A stretch of 64,000 nt of DNA from Streptomyces sp. AC555_RSS877 (GCF_019049245.1 NZ_JAGMUK010000218.1:62001-126000); one strand, 5' to 3'. Positions 7,028 to 15,927 are shown, counted from the first letter of the stretch. The notes: generated from the sequence alone by a model not told the origin. Numbers and translations are program-made.

Positions 7028-10000
7028 GTGATCCCCTTGTCCGTCGCCTGGGACGACATCGGCGGACTCGTCGATGCCCACGAACGTTTCCTGGCCGGGG
7101 CGCTCGTCGACGCCACGGTCCGGGACTCGGTGCTCGACTCCTGGAAACGATGCAGGTCGGCGGGGCTCGAGCCGGACCAGCTGCTGGTCCCGTACGCCCC
7201 GGACCTGATGCTGGAGGACCGGTTCCTGCGCGCCGCCGACCCGGTTCTGGCGGATCTGAGCGCGTCGCTCACCGAGGTCGGCATGACCATCGCTCTCTGC
7301 GACGCGAGAGGCCGCATGGTCCAGCGGCTCGGCGGCGACCGGCAGCTCCGCGACCGCCTCGACGAGGTGCGGTTCGCGCCCGGCTTCGACGCTTCCGAGC
7401 GGGTCGTCGGCACCAACGGCGTCGGCACCGCGCTCGCCGAGCGAAGCCCCGTCTTCGTCGTCGGCCGTGAACACTTCGCCGACTGCCTCCAGCCCTTCGC
7501 CTGCGCCGGAGCGCCCGTCCGCGACCCCTTCAGCGGACGTATCGAGGCCGTCCTCGACCTGACCTGCCTGCGCACCGACAGCGACCCCACCATGCTGCGG
7601 CTGGTCCGCGAGGCCGCCCGCGGCATCGAGGCACGGCTGCTGGAGCAGTCCACGCAGCGCGAGCGGGCGCTGCTCGCGGCGTACCGGCGAGCGGGCCCCG
7701 ACGTGGGCGGGTGGCCGCGCCAGCCCCGACTCGCGGCAGCCGACCTGGGAGACGGCCGCGGCGACGGCGGCCTCGGCCGCATCGACCTGGCAGTACTGCG
7801 GGAGAAGGCCGAGGAACTCCTCGCCTCGCCCCAGCGCACCCTCGACGAGGTCGTCCTGTCCGGCGGCCGTGTCGCCACCTTGCTGCGCCGCCCGGTCATG
7901 GGCGCGGCGGGCGAGACCGGCGTGGTGGTCGAGGCCCGGATCCTCGGCGGACCACGACTGCGCCAGGCCGGATCAGCGGCGGCGGGGACGGGCTCGACGA
8001 GTCTGCCGGAGGCCGGGGTGACCGGGTCCGGATCGATGGTGGCGGGGGTGGCTGCGGCGGGACCGCCAGGGGCCGGGATGACGGCTGCCGAGGTGACGGC
8101 TCTCGGCGTGACGGGGGTCGGATCGGCGGCGGGCCCGCCCGGGGCCGAGGTGACCCCGGCCGGACCCGCCAAGGACGGGGCGCCTTCGGCGGGACCGGCA
8201 GAGGCCGGGATGACGGCTGCCGAGGTGACGGCTCTCGGCGTGACGGGGGTCGGATCGGCGGCGGGCCCGCCCGGGGCCGAGGTGACCCCGGCCGGACCCG
8301 GGGAGGACGGGGCGCTTTCGGCGGGACCGGCAGAGGCCGGGACGACCGCCGCCGGGACGCCCTCGTCCAACAGCGTGACGGACGTGCCGCCCGCACCCGC
8401 GCCGACGGCTGCCCGGGCCCTCGCGGAGGCGCCGGCCGCGCCGGTACCCGTGCCCGCGCCGACCGCGGGCGCCGGCACACTCCTGCCCGCCCCGCCCGCC
8501 AAGCCACCCGTGCCGACCCTGCGCCCGCTCGTCGCCGTGCCGTCCGTGACCGTCCCCGCCGCACCACAACCCGCGCCCGCCGCGGACACCGACTCCTCGT
8601 CGGCCCGCACCCGGCCCGGCGAGGACGACGGCGGGACCGACGACCGCCTGCTGCTCGTCGGCGAGCCGGGGGTCGGTCGGCTCGCCGTGCTGGCCCGCCG
8701 GCGCCTGGAGCTGTTGCACGACGCCGGCGTCCGCATCGGCACCACCCTCGACGTCACGCGCACGGCCGAGGAGCTGACGGAGGTGGCCGTCTCCCGGTTC
8801 GCCGACTTCACGGCCGTGGATCTCCCGGACGCGGTGCTGCAGGGCGACGAGCCGGGCCCGTTCGGATCCGGTGGCCAGTTGCGCCGGATCGCGTTGGGCT
8901 CCGTCCAGAAGGTGCCCTACCTGTACGGCGTCGGCGACCCGGTCCACTACCTGCCGTCCACCCCGCAGGCCCGCAGCCTGGAGAGCAGGCAGTCCGTACT
9001 CGAACCCGTGCTCGTCGAGGCCGAGGGCTGGCTTGCCCAGGACCCGGCACGGCTCGAACAGGTCCTCGCGGCCGGCATCCACTCCCTGATCACCGTGCCG
9101 CTCCGAGCACGCGGTGCGACCCTCGGCGTGGTCAGCTTCTACCGCTCCGAGAAGCCCGCCCCGTTCGAGGAGGACGACCTCTCCCTGGCCCAGGAACTGG
9201 CCGGCCGCGCGGCGATCTGCATCGACAACGCCCGCCGCTACACCCGCGAGCACAACACGGCCCTCGCCCTGCAGCGCAGCCTGCTGCCCCGGGGCCGGCC
9301 CGAGCAGAGCGCCGTCGACGTCGCCTACCGCTATCTGCCCGCGCAGGCCGGGGTGGGCGGCGACTGGTTCGACGTCATCCCGCTCTCCGGCGCCCGGGTC
9401 GCCCTCGTCGTCGGCGACGTCGTCGGCCACGGACTGCACGCCGCCGCCACCATGGGCCGGCTGCGGACCGCCGTACACAACTTCTGCTCCCTGGACCTGC
9501 CGCCCGACGACCTCCTCACCCACCTCGACGACCTGGTCGGACGTCTCGACCGGGGCGAGGGCTGGGCGGTGGACAACAGCCAGGCCGACTGCGGAATCGT
9601 CGGAGCGACCTGTCTGTACGCCGTTTACGATCCGGTGTCCCGGCGCTGCACCCTCACCCGCGCCGGGCACCCCTTCCCCGCCGTCGTCGCCCCCGATGGC
9701 ACGGTGGAGTTCGTCGAGCTGCCCTCGGCGCCGCCGCTCGGACTCGGCGGGATGCCCTTCGAGACCGTCGAGCTGGAGCTGGCCGAAGGCAGCCAACTCG
9801 TCCTCTACACCGACGGCCTGATCGAGGACCGGCACCGGGACATCGACTCCGGCCTCGACCTGCTGCGGACCGTCCTGGCCCATGCCGACCGGGCGCCGGA
9901 GGACACCTGCGAGGCGGTCCTCGACGCCCTGCTGCCGGAGCGGCCCAGCGACGACGTGGCCCTCCTCGTCGCCCGCACGCACGTCCTGGGGCCCGATCAG

Positions 10001-10372
10001 GTCGCCCAGTGGGACCTGCCCAGCGATCCGGCGGTCGTCTCCCGTGCCCGCGCGGCGGTCACCGAGCAGCTGGCCGCCTGGGGCCTGGAGGACCTCGCCT
10101 TCTGCACCGAACTCATCGCCAGCGAACTGGTCACCAACGCCATCCGCCATGCCACCGGCCCGGTCCAGCTCCGGCTGCTCCGCGACCGCGCACTCATCTG
10201 CGAGGTCTCCGACGGCAGCAGCACCTCACCCCGGCTGCGCCGCGCCCGCACCGAGGACGAGGGCGGACGCGGCCTCTTCCTCGTCGCCCAGCTCACCGAA
10301 CGCTGGGGGACCCGCTACACCCCGAACGCCAAGATCATCTGGACCGAGCAGCCCCTGCCGCACACCTCATGA
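7028..10372 (+). CDS. Multidomain signalling protein: GAF-type sensor, repeat linker, GAF, PP2C (SpoIIE) phosphatase, HATPase
   Basis: About 1114 residues from the GTG at 7028 (ribosome-site-like GAGGGA just ahead; the GTG at 7019 is an alternative). Order: an N-terminal sensor resembling that of acetoin-type sigma-54 activators (SWKRCRSAGL, then GTNGVGTALAE), about residues 20-215; a low-complexity Ala/Gly/Pro/Thr linker with tandem repeats, about 315-520; a GAF domain, about 555-740; a SpoIIE-type PP2C phosphatase, about 755-985, with GGDWFDVIPL and VVGDVVGHGL metal-binding motifs; and an RsbW-like ATPase, about 995-1100, with the N-box ELVTNAIRHA and GGRGLFLV. One chain thus holds both the kinase and the phosphatase activities of a partner-switching system acting on anti-anti-sigma factors. 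Confidence 0.87.
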   Translation: MIPLSVAWDDIGGLVDAHERFLAGALVDATVRDSVLDSWKRCRSAGLEPDQLLVPYAPDLMLEDRFLRAADPVLADLSASLTEVGMTIALCDARGRMVQRLGGDRQLRDRLDEVRFAPGFDASERVVGTNGVGTALAERSPVFVVGREHFADCLQPFACAGAPVRDPFSGRIEAVLDLTCLRTDSDPTMLRLVREAARGIEARLLEQSTQRERALLAAYRRAGPDVGGWPRQPRLAAADLGDGRGDGGLGRIDLAVLREKAEELLASPQRTLDEVVLSGGRVATLLRRPVMGAAGETGVVVEARILGGPRLRQAGSAAAGTGSTSLPEAGVTGSGSMVAGVAAAGPPGAGMTAAEVTALGVTGVGSAAGPPGAEVTPAGPAKDGAPSAGPAEAGMTAAEVTALGVTGVGSAAGPPGAEVTPAGPGEDGALSAGPAEAGTTAAGTPSSNSVTDVPPAPAPTAARALAEAPAAPVPVPAPTAGAGTLLPAPPAKPPVPTLRPLVAVPSVTVPAAPQPAPAADTDSSSARTRPGEDDGGTDDRLLLVGEPGVGRLAVLARRRLELLHDAGVRIGTTLDVTRTAEELTEVAVSRFADFTAVDLPDAVLQGDEPGPFGSGGQLRRIALGSVQKVPYLYGVGDPVHYLPSTPQARSLESRQSVLEPVLVEAEGWLAQDPARLEQVLAAGIHSLITVPLRARGATLGVVSFYRSEKPAPFEEDDLSLAQELAGRAAICIDNARRYTREHNTALALQRSLLPRGRPEQSAVDVAYRYLPAQAGVGGDWFDVIPLSGARVALVVGDVVGHGLHAAATMGRLRTAVHNFCSLDLPPDDLLTHLDDLVGRLDRGEGWAVDNSQADCGIVGATCLYAVYDPVSRRCTLTRAGHPFPAVVAPDGTVEFVELPSAPPLGLGGMPFETVELELAEGSQLVLYTDGLIEDRHRDIDSGLDLLRTVLAHADRAPEDTCEAVLDALLPERPSDDVALLVARTHVLGPDQVAQWDLPSDPAVVSRARAAVTEQLAAWGLEDLAFCTELIASELVTNAIRHATGPVQLRLLRDRALICEVSDGSSTSPRLRRARTEDEGGRGLFLVAQLTERWGTRYTPNAKIIWTEQPLPHTS
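8071..8334 (+). repeat. Two tandem 132-bp repeats in the linker of the GAF-PP2C gene
   Basis: Units 8071-8202 and 8203-8334 are nearly identical and in frame (44 residues each, containing GMTAAEVTALGVTGVG and GPPGAEVTPAGP); a degenerate third unit begins at 8335. A few substitutions separate the copies (for example PAKDGAPS versus PGEDGALS), indicating a recent duplication in a disordered linker. Confidence 0.93.
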
Positions 10373-10374
10373 GG

Positions 10375-10392
10375 CGACCAGCGCGTTGGTCG
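10375..10392. terminator. Candidate bidirectional stem-loop between convergent genes
   Basis: CGACCA and TGGTCG form a 6-bp stem with a 6-base loop in the 35-base gap between the convergent PP2C and GH16 genes. There is no U-tract, as is common in high-GC bacteria. Confidence 0.4.
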
Positions 10393-10407
10393 GGAAATCC
10401 GACAGGG

Positions 10408-11676
10408 TCAGTGCTGCCAGACCCTCACATAGTCGACCATCATGTCGGCGGGAGTCAGCCTTGGACCGCCGTGCTGATCGCTGACCCCGTTGTTGAGGAT
10501 CAGGTACATCGGTTGTGACGTGATTCCGGACGTGATCTGTCCGACCTGCTTTCCGTCGTAGTAGTAGGTGACGGAACCCGATTTCCATTCGGCGCCGTAC
10601 GTGTGCCATCCGGTGAAGTCACCGGACGCGCAGCCGCCGGGGCCGCCCGCATCGGAATGGAAGTGGTAGCACGCGCGGCCGCCCAGCCCTTCCATGACGT
10701 CCATTTCACCGTCGGTCGGCCAGTTCTGCCCGTCGGTCCAGAAAGCGGGCCAGTTGGCGATCTGTGAGTCGGACCCCGGTGAGTAGATTCTGGCCTCGAA
10801 AGCGCCATAGGTGAACTGGGCTTTGTCGTTGCTCTCGACCAGGCCGGAACGGTACGGGTAGGTGATGCCGTTGACCGTGGTCTGCTGCTGAACTGCCGTC
10901 AGGTGCAGCGAGCCGCCGCTGACACTGACCTGGGACGGGGCGTAGGCACCGATTTCGGCGGAATTGACCGGCTTTGTGGTGCAGGTGGGGCAGCCCAGCC
11001 AGTTGGGGTTCCACTTCGTGGAGTCGAGCGTGGTGCCGCTGAACTCGTCACCGAACACCTTCCGCCAGGTGCCGGGTATGCCCAGCGGAAGGGCCGAGTC
11101 GGTCACGGGGGTCTGGGTGGGTGTGGGTGCCGCGGTGGTGCCAGGGGTGACGGTCGGGCTCGGGCTGGTGCTCGGGCTGGGTGCCGAGGACGGGGCAGGG
11201 CTCGCACTCGCGGTGGGGCTAGGAGAAGTGCTCGCGCTGCCGGAGGTGAACGTCTTCGCCGGGGGCAGTTGGTACCGTTTGCCCTGAATCTTGTAGGTGA
11301 CGAAATAGGTGTACGTACCTGCGGGAAACGTGCGGCTGCCCGACGTGAAGGTCGTCCCGGAGGTGCCCAGTCTCGCTGAGGTCGTACCAGGAAAGTCGAA
11401 GTGCGAACCGTTTCCTGAGCGCGCGGCGACCGTCAGTTCCTGCACTTTTGTCGTGCGGTCGGAATGGAGTGTCGCGGTGGCCGCGAATTGTCCGCCGGGT
11501 GTTGCCGCGACCGACAGGGAGTCGACGGTCACGGTGGCCGATGTCGATGCGGGCTGGCTCGCTCGCGCCGTGGTGCCTGCGGCGACAACTGCCGCGGCGA
11601 GGAACAGCGGCGACAATTTGTGGACCATGGTGAGCCGGGGACGGCGTCTTGGTTTCTCGCTTTTGGTCATGTGCAT
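10408..11676 (-). CDS. Secreted glycoside hydrolase family 16 (beta-glucanase type)
   Basis: A 422-residue exported enzyme. The start at 11676 follows GGGGGGAAAGG with an 11-base gap. A basic n-region and hydrophobic helix (MVHKLSPLFLAAAVVAAG, residues about 17-34) form a Sec signal. Residues about 45-140 are a small beta domain, then a Ser/Pro/Thr linker (about 140-185), then the GH16 domain with the catalytic signature GEMDVMEG (nucleophile and acid/base Glu) followed by a C-terminal DYVRVWQ strand. GH16 members cleave beta-1,3(-1,4)-glucans, agar or carrageenan; the substrate here is not decidable. Codon use has more A/T in third positions than its neighbours and the upstream spacer is AT-richer, which suggests acquisition by transfer. 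Confidence 0.87.
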   Translation of the reverse strand: MHMTKSEKPRRRPRLTMVHKLSPLFLAAAVVAAGTTARASQPASTSATVTVDSLSVAATPGGQFAATATLHSDRTTKVQELTVAARSGNGSHFDFPGTTSARLGTSGTTFTSGSRTFPAGTYTYFVTYKIQGKRYQLPPAKTFTSGSASTSPSPTASASPAPSSAPSPSTSPSPTVTPGTTAAPTPTQTPVTDSALPLGIPGTWRKVFGDEFSGTTLDSTKWNPNWLGCPTCTTKPVNSAEIGAYAPSQVSVSGGSLHLTAVQQQTTVNGITYPYRSGLVESNDKAQFTYGAFEARIYSPGSDSQIANWPAFWTDGQNWPTDGEMDVMEGLGGRACYHFHSDAGGPGGCASGDFTGWHTYGAEWKSGSVTYYYDGKQVGQITSGITSQPMYLILNNGVSDQHGGPRLTPADMMVDYVRVWQH

Positions 11677-12142
11677 GTGGTGGTCAACCTTTCCCCCCGC
11701 GTGTCCGCCTGTGAGTTCGCGATGGAGTGACTCGAACGCACTGGACTTTGCGGGAGTCAATTCCGGTCCGCAACCACCGTGTGCACCGCGGGACGGGTTC
11801 GTTAAATCCTCCCGTTCTCAAATGTGTATGTGTCGGGGGCCGGTTGAGGGAATCGAGCCCCGTGCTGTGATGTGCGCCATAGCGGTTTCGCTTTCCCTGT
11901 ATATGGGACCTAATGGGCAAGTCGCCCGATTCTTGACGGAAGTGCCGGGTCGCGGAGTCCGGCCCGGCTTGCGGGCACGCGGAAGACAGCCGTCCGTGCA
12001 CCCCAGAACTCCACCACCGCATCCCAGCCACAGCCGCGCCATCGAGGTCGATCGGCGGCGCCTCCTCGCGTACCGACCAGGCGGCCCGGTTGTGCTCACC
12101 CGAACCGCGCTTCCGCCTCCCGGTGCGCCTAAGCTGATCCGG
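11677..12142. other. Long spacer between divergent GH16 and methyltransferase genes
   Basis: No coding frame with family character. The segment about 11780-11940 is clearly AT-richer than the surrounding DNA. TTGACG at 11933-11938 on the plus strand is a possible -35, but no convincing -10 follows. On the minus strand I could not define a promoter for the glucanase. Confidence 0.5.
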
Positions 12143-12868
12143 GTGTTCAGCCCCGAAGGCCCCAGTCTCCGCGAGCTCGCCGTCCAGGCGCTGTCGTCCG
12201 TCGAACGCGGTTACGACCTGCTCGCCCCGAAGTTCGACCACACCCCCTTCCGCACGCCCGAGCCGGTGCTAGACGCCGTCGCCTCGGCGCTGGGGCGCAT
12301 GGGCCCCTTCGACGCCGGGCTCGACCTGTGCTGCGGGACCGGCGCCGGCGTGCCCGTGCTGGCACAGGTGTGCCGGCGGAGCGTCACCGGGGTCGACTTC
12401 AGCGCGGGCATGCTCGACGTCGCACGGGAGCGCACCAGGCCCGCCGGGCCGCAGGTGTCCTGGGTGCGCGCGGACGCCCGTGCCCTGCCGTTCGGCCCCG
12501 CCTTCGATCTCGTCGTCAGCTTCGGTGCCTTCGGGCACTTCCTGCCGCGCGAACTGCCCGGCCTGTTCGCCCAAGTCCACGGTGTCCTGCGCCCTGGCGG
12601 GAGCTTCGTCTTCCCCGTGCTCGCCCCGCCGCGCCCCACGTCCCCCGCCTACTGGATGCTGCTGGGCTTCGACGCCGTGATGCGGGTGCGCAACGCCGTG
12701 TGGCGGCCGCCGTTCGTCATGTACTACCGGGCCTTCCGGCTCTCGGAGGTACGGCGGGAGCTGGAGCGCACCGGATTCGAGGTGGACCTGCACACCCTGC
12801 CCGAGTTCGGGCGCCGACGGGACGGCAGCCCGCGGGTCCGGATGGTCGTCGCCCGACGGCTGCCGTAG
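12143..12868 (+). CDS. Class I SAM-dependent methyltransferase
   Basis: A soluble 241-residue methyltransferase. SAM motif I reads LDLCCGTGAGVPVL, the acidic loop is GVDFSAGMLDVA, motif II reads RADARALPFGPAFDLVVS, and post-motif is VLRPGGSFVFPVL, all in order as in UbiE/Methyltransf_25 proteins. A C-terminal region from YYRAFRLSEV onward may form the substrate cap. The GTG at 12143 gives the shortest complete product (VFSPEGPSLRELA...); the open frame extends further upstream without protein-like character. No linked gene reveals the substrate. Confidence 0.8.
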   Translation: MFSPEGPSLRELAVQALSSVERGYDLLAPKFDHTPFRTPEPVLDAVASALGRMGPFDAGLDLCCGTGAGVPVLAQVCRRSVTGVDFSAGMLDVARERTRPAGPQVSWVRADARALPFGPAFDLVVSFGAFGHFLPRELPGLFAQVHGVLRPGGSFVFPVLAPPRPTSPAYWMLLGFDAVMRVRNAVWRPPFVMYYRAFRLSEVRRELERTGFEVDLHTLPEFGRRRDGSPRVRMVVARRLP

Positions 12869-13226
12869 CCGGGCACAGACGTCTGACCCCGGGGGGCCAG
12901 GCGAAGCGGCGTACCGACGGCAGGAGTTCTCGCTCCGAGACCCCGAATGATCGCCTCCTCCGCGCGCGGCCGGGCTTCACCGGGACGGGCTTGTCGCAGC
13001 TGCCCGGGTGTGGCGGGCCCGCCGTGTGCCACAGGCTGCCCGCCTTGCCCGCGTGCACCCGGCTGCCTTCCCCGGCACCTGCCGCCCCCGCCGCGACCGG
13101 CCGGTCGGCGCCACGGGATGCGGCTGCCCGCCACGGCAGTTGAGCGATCCGGGCGTCGATCGCCTCGACGCCTCGGGTTTCCGTCGTGCAGCGGTGCTTA
13201 CGGCATCCGCGCCGAGGCCGGTGGCG
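12869..13226. other. 358-base gap with no recognisable gene
   Basis: Open frames cross it on both strands but none has a recognisable family, a ribosome site or a sensible start. It lies between the stops of convergent genes. I see nothing functional in it beyond AGACGTCT near 12880, a short palindrome. Confidence 0.5.
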
Positions 13227-14393
13227 TCACAACGCCCCGTACAGGGCGTCGATCAGTGCCATCTTCCGCGGGTCGTCGGCGATGTGAGGCCCCATGCGGT
13301 TCATCACGTACCCCAGTGACACTCCGGCCTCCGGGTCGGCCAATCCGCACGAGCCGCCGAAGCCGTCGTGTCCGAAAGCCCGCGGGTTGGGCCCGTACGA
13401 CCCGTTCGGCCCGCTGAGCCACAGGCCCAGGCCTATCTCCGTGTCATGCTCGAAACCGGCGCCCAGCACCAGGTCGCGGCAGCTGCCCTGCCCCTCGCGC
13501 ACCCGCTCGGCGGCCTCGGGGGAGAGGACGCGGTGACCGTCGTACGAGCCCCGGCCCGCGAAGACGCCGTAGAGCGCGGCGACGGCCCGCGTGGTGCCGT
13601 GGCCGTTCGCGGCGGGAACCTCGGCCGCGCGCCAAGCGGGCGTGTTGGCCTCGGCCGCGCCCACCGGAGGGTTGGCGATCGCGGCGATCGCGGCGGGCGT
13701 CAACTGACGGAACACCGCGGCCTGTTCACTGCTCGACGCAGCCGGCGGGTGCACCAGCTCGGCGACCCGCCCGGCCTCCTTCTCCGGCAGCCCGACGGTG
13801 AAGTCGATCCCGAGCGGAGCGGTCACCTCCCGCTCCAGGAACGCACCCGGCAGCAGCCCCGACACGCGTCGTACGACCTCCCCGACCAGGAAGCCGTACG
13901 TCAGCGCGTGATACCCGGACCGGGTCCCCGGCTCCCACCAGGGCTCCGTCGCGGCGAGCCGCCCAACGGTCAGCTCCCAGTCGCAGAGCTGGGCGAGGGT
14001 GTGCGGCTCGCGCAGCCCCGCCAGCCCGGCCCGGTGCGAGAGCAGATGCCGTACGAGGACCTTCTCCTTGCCCGCCGCGGCGAACTCCGGCCAGTACAGG
14101 GCCACCGGCGCGTCGAAGTCGAGCAGCCCACGGTCGGCGAGGATGTGCGCGCACAGGGCGACCGGGCCCTTCGTCGTCGACCACACGTTGACCAGCGTGT
14201 CGCGCTCCCACGGGCGGGTGCCCGCCGCGTCGGACCAGCCGCCCCACAGGTCCACCACCGTCTCGCCGCCGGCCACCACGGTGACCGCGGCACCCAGCTC
14301 CCCGCGGTCCCGGAAGTTCTCCTCGAACACCGTGCGCACCGCGCCGAAGCGCTCGTCGCAGTGGCCGTGGACCGCCGGCTCGTTCTGGGACAT
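13227..14393 (-). CDS. Serine hydrolase, beta-lactamase/class C esterase family
   Basis: A 388-residue cytoplasmic protein without signal peptide (start MSQNEPAVHGHCDERF at 14393). It has the SxxK nucleophile motif as STTK (about residue 72), a tyrosine motif region YHALTYG in the position of YxN, and a C-terminal HDGFGG corresponding to the K/HTG box. This pattern is that of EstB-like esterases and related serine hydrolases rather than of true beta-lactamases. The substrate is probably an ester; this is inference. Upstream is an inverted repeat at 14457-14468 of the kind bound by TetR repressors. Confidence 0.83.
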   Translation of the reverse strand: MSQNEPAVHGHCDERFGAVRTVFEENFRDRGELGAAVTVVAGGETVVDLWGGWSDAAGTRPWERDTLVNVWSTTKGPVALCAHILADRGLLDFDAPVALYWPEFAAAGKEKVLVRHLLSHRAGLAGLREPHTLAQLCDWELTVGRLAATEPWWEPGTRSGYHALTYGFLVGEVVRRVSGLLPGAFLEREVTAPLGIDFTVGLPEKEAGRVAELVHPPAASSSEQAAVFRQLTPAAIAAIANPPVGAAEANTPAWRAAEVPAANGHGTTRAVAALYGVFAGRGSYDGHRVLSPEAAERVREGQGSCRDLVLGAGFEHDTEIGLGLWLSGPNGSYGPNPRAFGHDGFGGSCGLADPEAGVSLGYVMNRMGPHIADDPRKMALIDALYGAL

Positions 14394-14456
14394 AAACCCT
14401 CCGTCGCCTTCCGGAAGTCCGGGCCGCCGTGCCGCGACCCGGGCCCCAAGAACATA

Positions 14457-14468
14457 CCGACTGGTCGG
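14457..14468 (-). promoter_or_regulatory. TetR-type inverted repeat upstream of the serine hydrolase
   Basis: CCGAC-TG-GTCGG, within ATACCGACTGGTCGG, lies 64-75 bases before the hydrolase start, next to TATGTT on the minus strand that could serve as a -10. The pattern (ACCGAC..GTCGGT) is a frequent TetR operator. No TetR gene is adjacent. Confidence 0.4.
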
Positions 14469-14505
14469 ACCGGGCGGAAGGTGTCGTACACGAAGGCGGA
14501 AGGCC

Positions 14506-14910
14506 TCAGAGAAAGAAGAGCGCCCCTTCCGGCTCGCGGTGACCCGCGATCGTGTGCCAGTAGTCGCGGGTCTCGACCGCCAGGCCGGCTCCGTCGAACC
14601 GCACGAAGACGCAGCCGGCCAGCGTGGACGCCTCGCCGGCCTCCTGGGAGAACACCCGGAACTCGGCCACCGCGACCCCGTCCCGGCCGACGACCGGCGG
14701 CGAGAACCGGACATCCGTCACCTGCTCCTGGGCGAACGACCAGCGCAGGTACTCCGCCAGTCCGGCCCGGCCGCGGTGTGGCTCGCGGAAGGGCATGGAA
14801 CGGTGCACGCAGTCCTCGGCGTACAGCTCCAGCAGCCCCTCCACGTCGTACCGGGCCCAGGACCGCTCCCAGACGCGCACGAACCGCTCCGCGGCCTCAT
14901 CCGGCTCCAC
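14506..14910 (-). CDS. SnoaL-like (NTF2 superfamily) protein
   Basis: A 134-residue single-domain protein with the NTF2-like layout: helical start (ERFVRVWERSWARYDVEGLLELYAEDCVHRS, split here by my reading into two helices), then strands containing EYLRWSF and VAVAEFRVF, ending in YWHTIAGHREPEG. The GTG at 14910 follows GAGAGG. It begins 10 bases after the stop of the acetylxylan-esterase-like gene and is likely in the same operon. Members act as ketosteroid-isomerase-like enzymes, cyclases or mere binding proteins; catalytic residues are not evident, so function is left open. Confidence 0.78.
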   Translation of the reverse strand: MEPDEAAERFVRVWERSWARYDVEGLLELYAEDCVHRSMPFREPHRGRAGLAEYLRWSFAQEQVTDVRFSPPVVGRDGVAVAEFRVFSQEAGEASTLAGCVFVRFDGAGLAVETRDYWHTIAGHREPEGALFFL

Positions 14911-14920
14911 GCGCGGCCTC

Positions 14921-15889
14921 TCAGGCGTACGACCGCAGCCAGCGCACCTTGGCCGCCTCCTGGTAGGGCCCGCCGCCCTCGTGGTCGTTGAAGTCGTACA
15001 CCTCGATCGTCTTCTCTTCGTGCGCCCAGCCGTTGAAGGCCGCGAAGACGGTGGAGGGCGGGCAGGTCTGGTCCTCCAGAGCCACCGAGAACAGGGCGGG
15101 GGCCCGGCCGCGGGACGCGAAGTGCACGCTGTCGAAGTAGGAGAGGGTGCGCAGGGCGTCCTCGGCGCGGCCGCGGTGCGTCTTGAGGTAGAGGCCGATC
15201 TCCCGGTACGGGTGGCGGTCCGTGAGCGTCGCCGCGCGCGGGTAGTCGCACAGGAACGGCACGTCCGGCGCGACGGCCGCCAGGTCCGGGACCAGACCGC
15301 CCACCGCGATCGTGATGCCGCCGCCCTGGCTGGCACCGATCGCCACGGTGCGCGCGGGATCGGCCAAAGGATGCGAGCGGGCGGCCTCGACGGCACGCAC
15401 CGCGTCCGTGAACACCCGGCGGTAGTAGTAGTTCTCCGGGGCGTCGATGCCCCGCGTCATGAACCCGGGGTACGCGGGCGCGCCGCCCACCGGGTCGGCG
15501 GTACCACCGCCGCCGCCCCAGGCGCTGCCCTGACCGCGGGTGTCCATCACGAAGTGCGCCCGGCCCGTGGACGCCCACAGCAGATGCTCGTGCGGCAGAC
15601 CGCGCCCACCGCCGTACCCGACGAACTCCACCACCAGCGGGATCGGCGCGGAGACCTCGGCGGGGATCGTGAACCAGCCCTTCACCGGGTGGCCGCCGAA
15701 CCCGGAGAACGTCACGTCGTACACCTTGACGGTGGACAGACCCGTGTCGACGAGTTCGAAACGGGCGTCCAGATCGTGCTCGCGTGCCTCCTCGAGCGTC
15801 TTGGACCAGAACGCGTCGAAGTCCTCGGGCTCGGTCGACGCGCTGCGGTACTCGCGGAGCTCGTCGAGCGGAAGGTCGAACTGGGCCAT
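14921..15889 (-). CDS. Acetylxylan esterase / cephalosporin-C deacetylase family (AXE1) hydrolase
   Basis: A 322-residue alpha/beta hydrolase of the AXE1 carbohydrate-esterase 7 type. It begins MAQFDLPLDELREY as the family does; the nucleophile elbow is GASQGGG (Ser), RGQGSAW is the conserved second motif, and the C-terminal acid/His pair is represented by EDQTCPP and YDFNDHEGGG. No signal peptide, so it would deacetylate short acetylated sugars or other acetyl esters inside the cell. It is first in a two-gene operon with the SnoaL protein. A 12-bp palindrome lies 39-50 bases upstream of the start. Confidence 0.87.
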   Translation of the reverse strand: MAQFDLPLDELREYRSASTEPEDFDAFWSKTLEEAREHDLDARFELVDTGLSTVKVYDVTFSGFGGHPVKGWFTIPAEVSAPIPLVVEFVGYGGGRGLPHEHLLWASTGRAHFVMDTRGQGSAWGGGGGTADPVGGAPAYPGFMTRGIDAPENYYYRRVFTDAVRAVEAARSHPLADPARTVAIGASQGGGITIAVGGLVPDLAAVAPDVPFLCDYPRAATLTDRHPYREIGLYLKTHRGRAEDALRTLSYFDSVHFASRGRAPALFSVALEDQTCPPSTVFAAFNGWAHEEKTIEVYDFNDHEGGGPYQEAAKVRWLRSYA

Positions 15890-15927
15890 CTGGAACCGCC
15901 TTTGCGGAGAGAGCGTGCGGATGATCA

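Noticed and set aside
7711-10518. 935-codon open frame overlapping the GAF-PP2C gene in another frame
   Set aside because: Arg/Pro/Gly-rich shadow of the real gene in GC-rich DNA; no family motif.
12717-13134. Minus-strand frames in and beside the 12.9-13.2 kb gap
   Set aside because: No start with a ribosome site and no family features; partly antisense to the methyltransferase.
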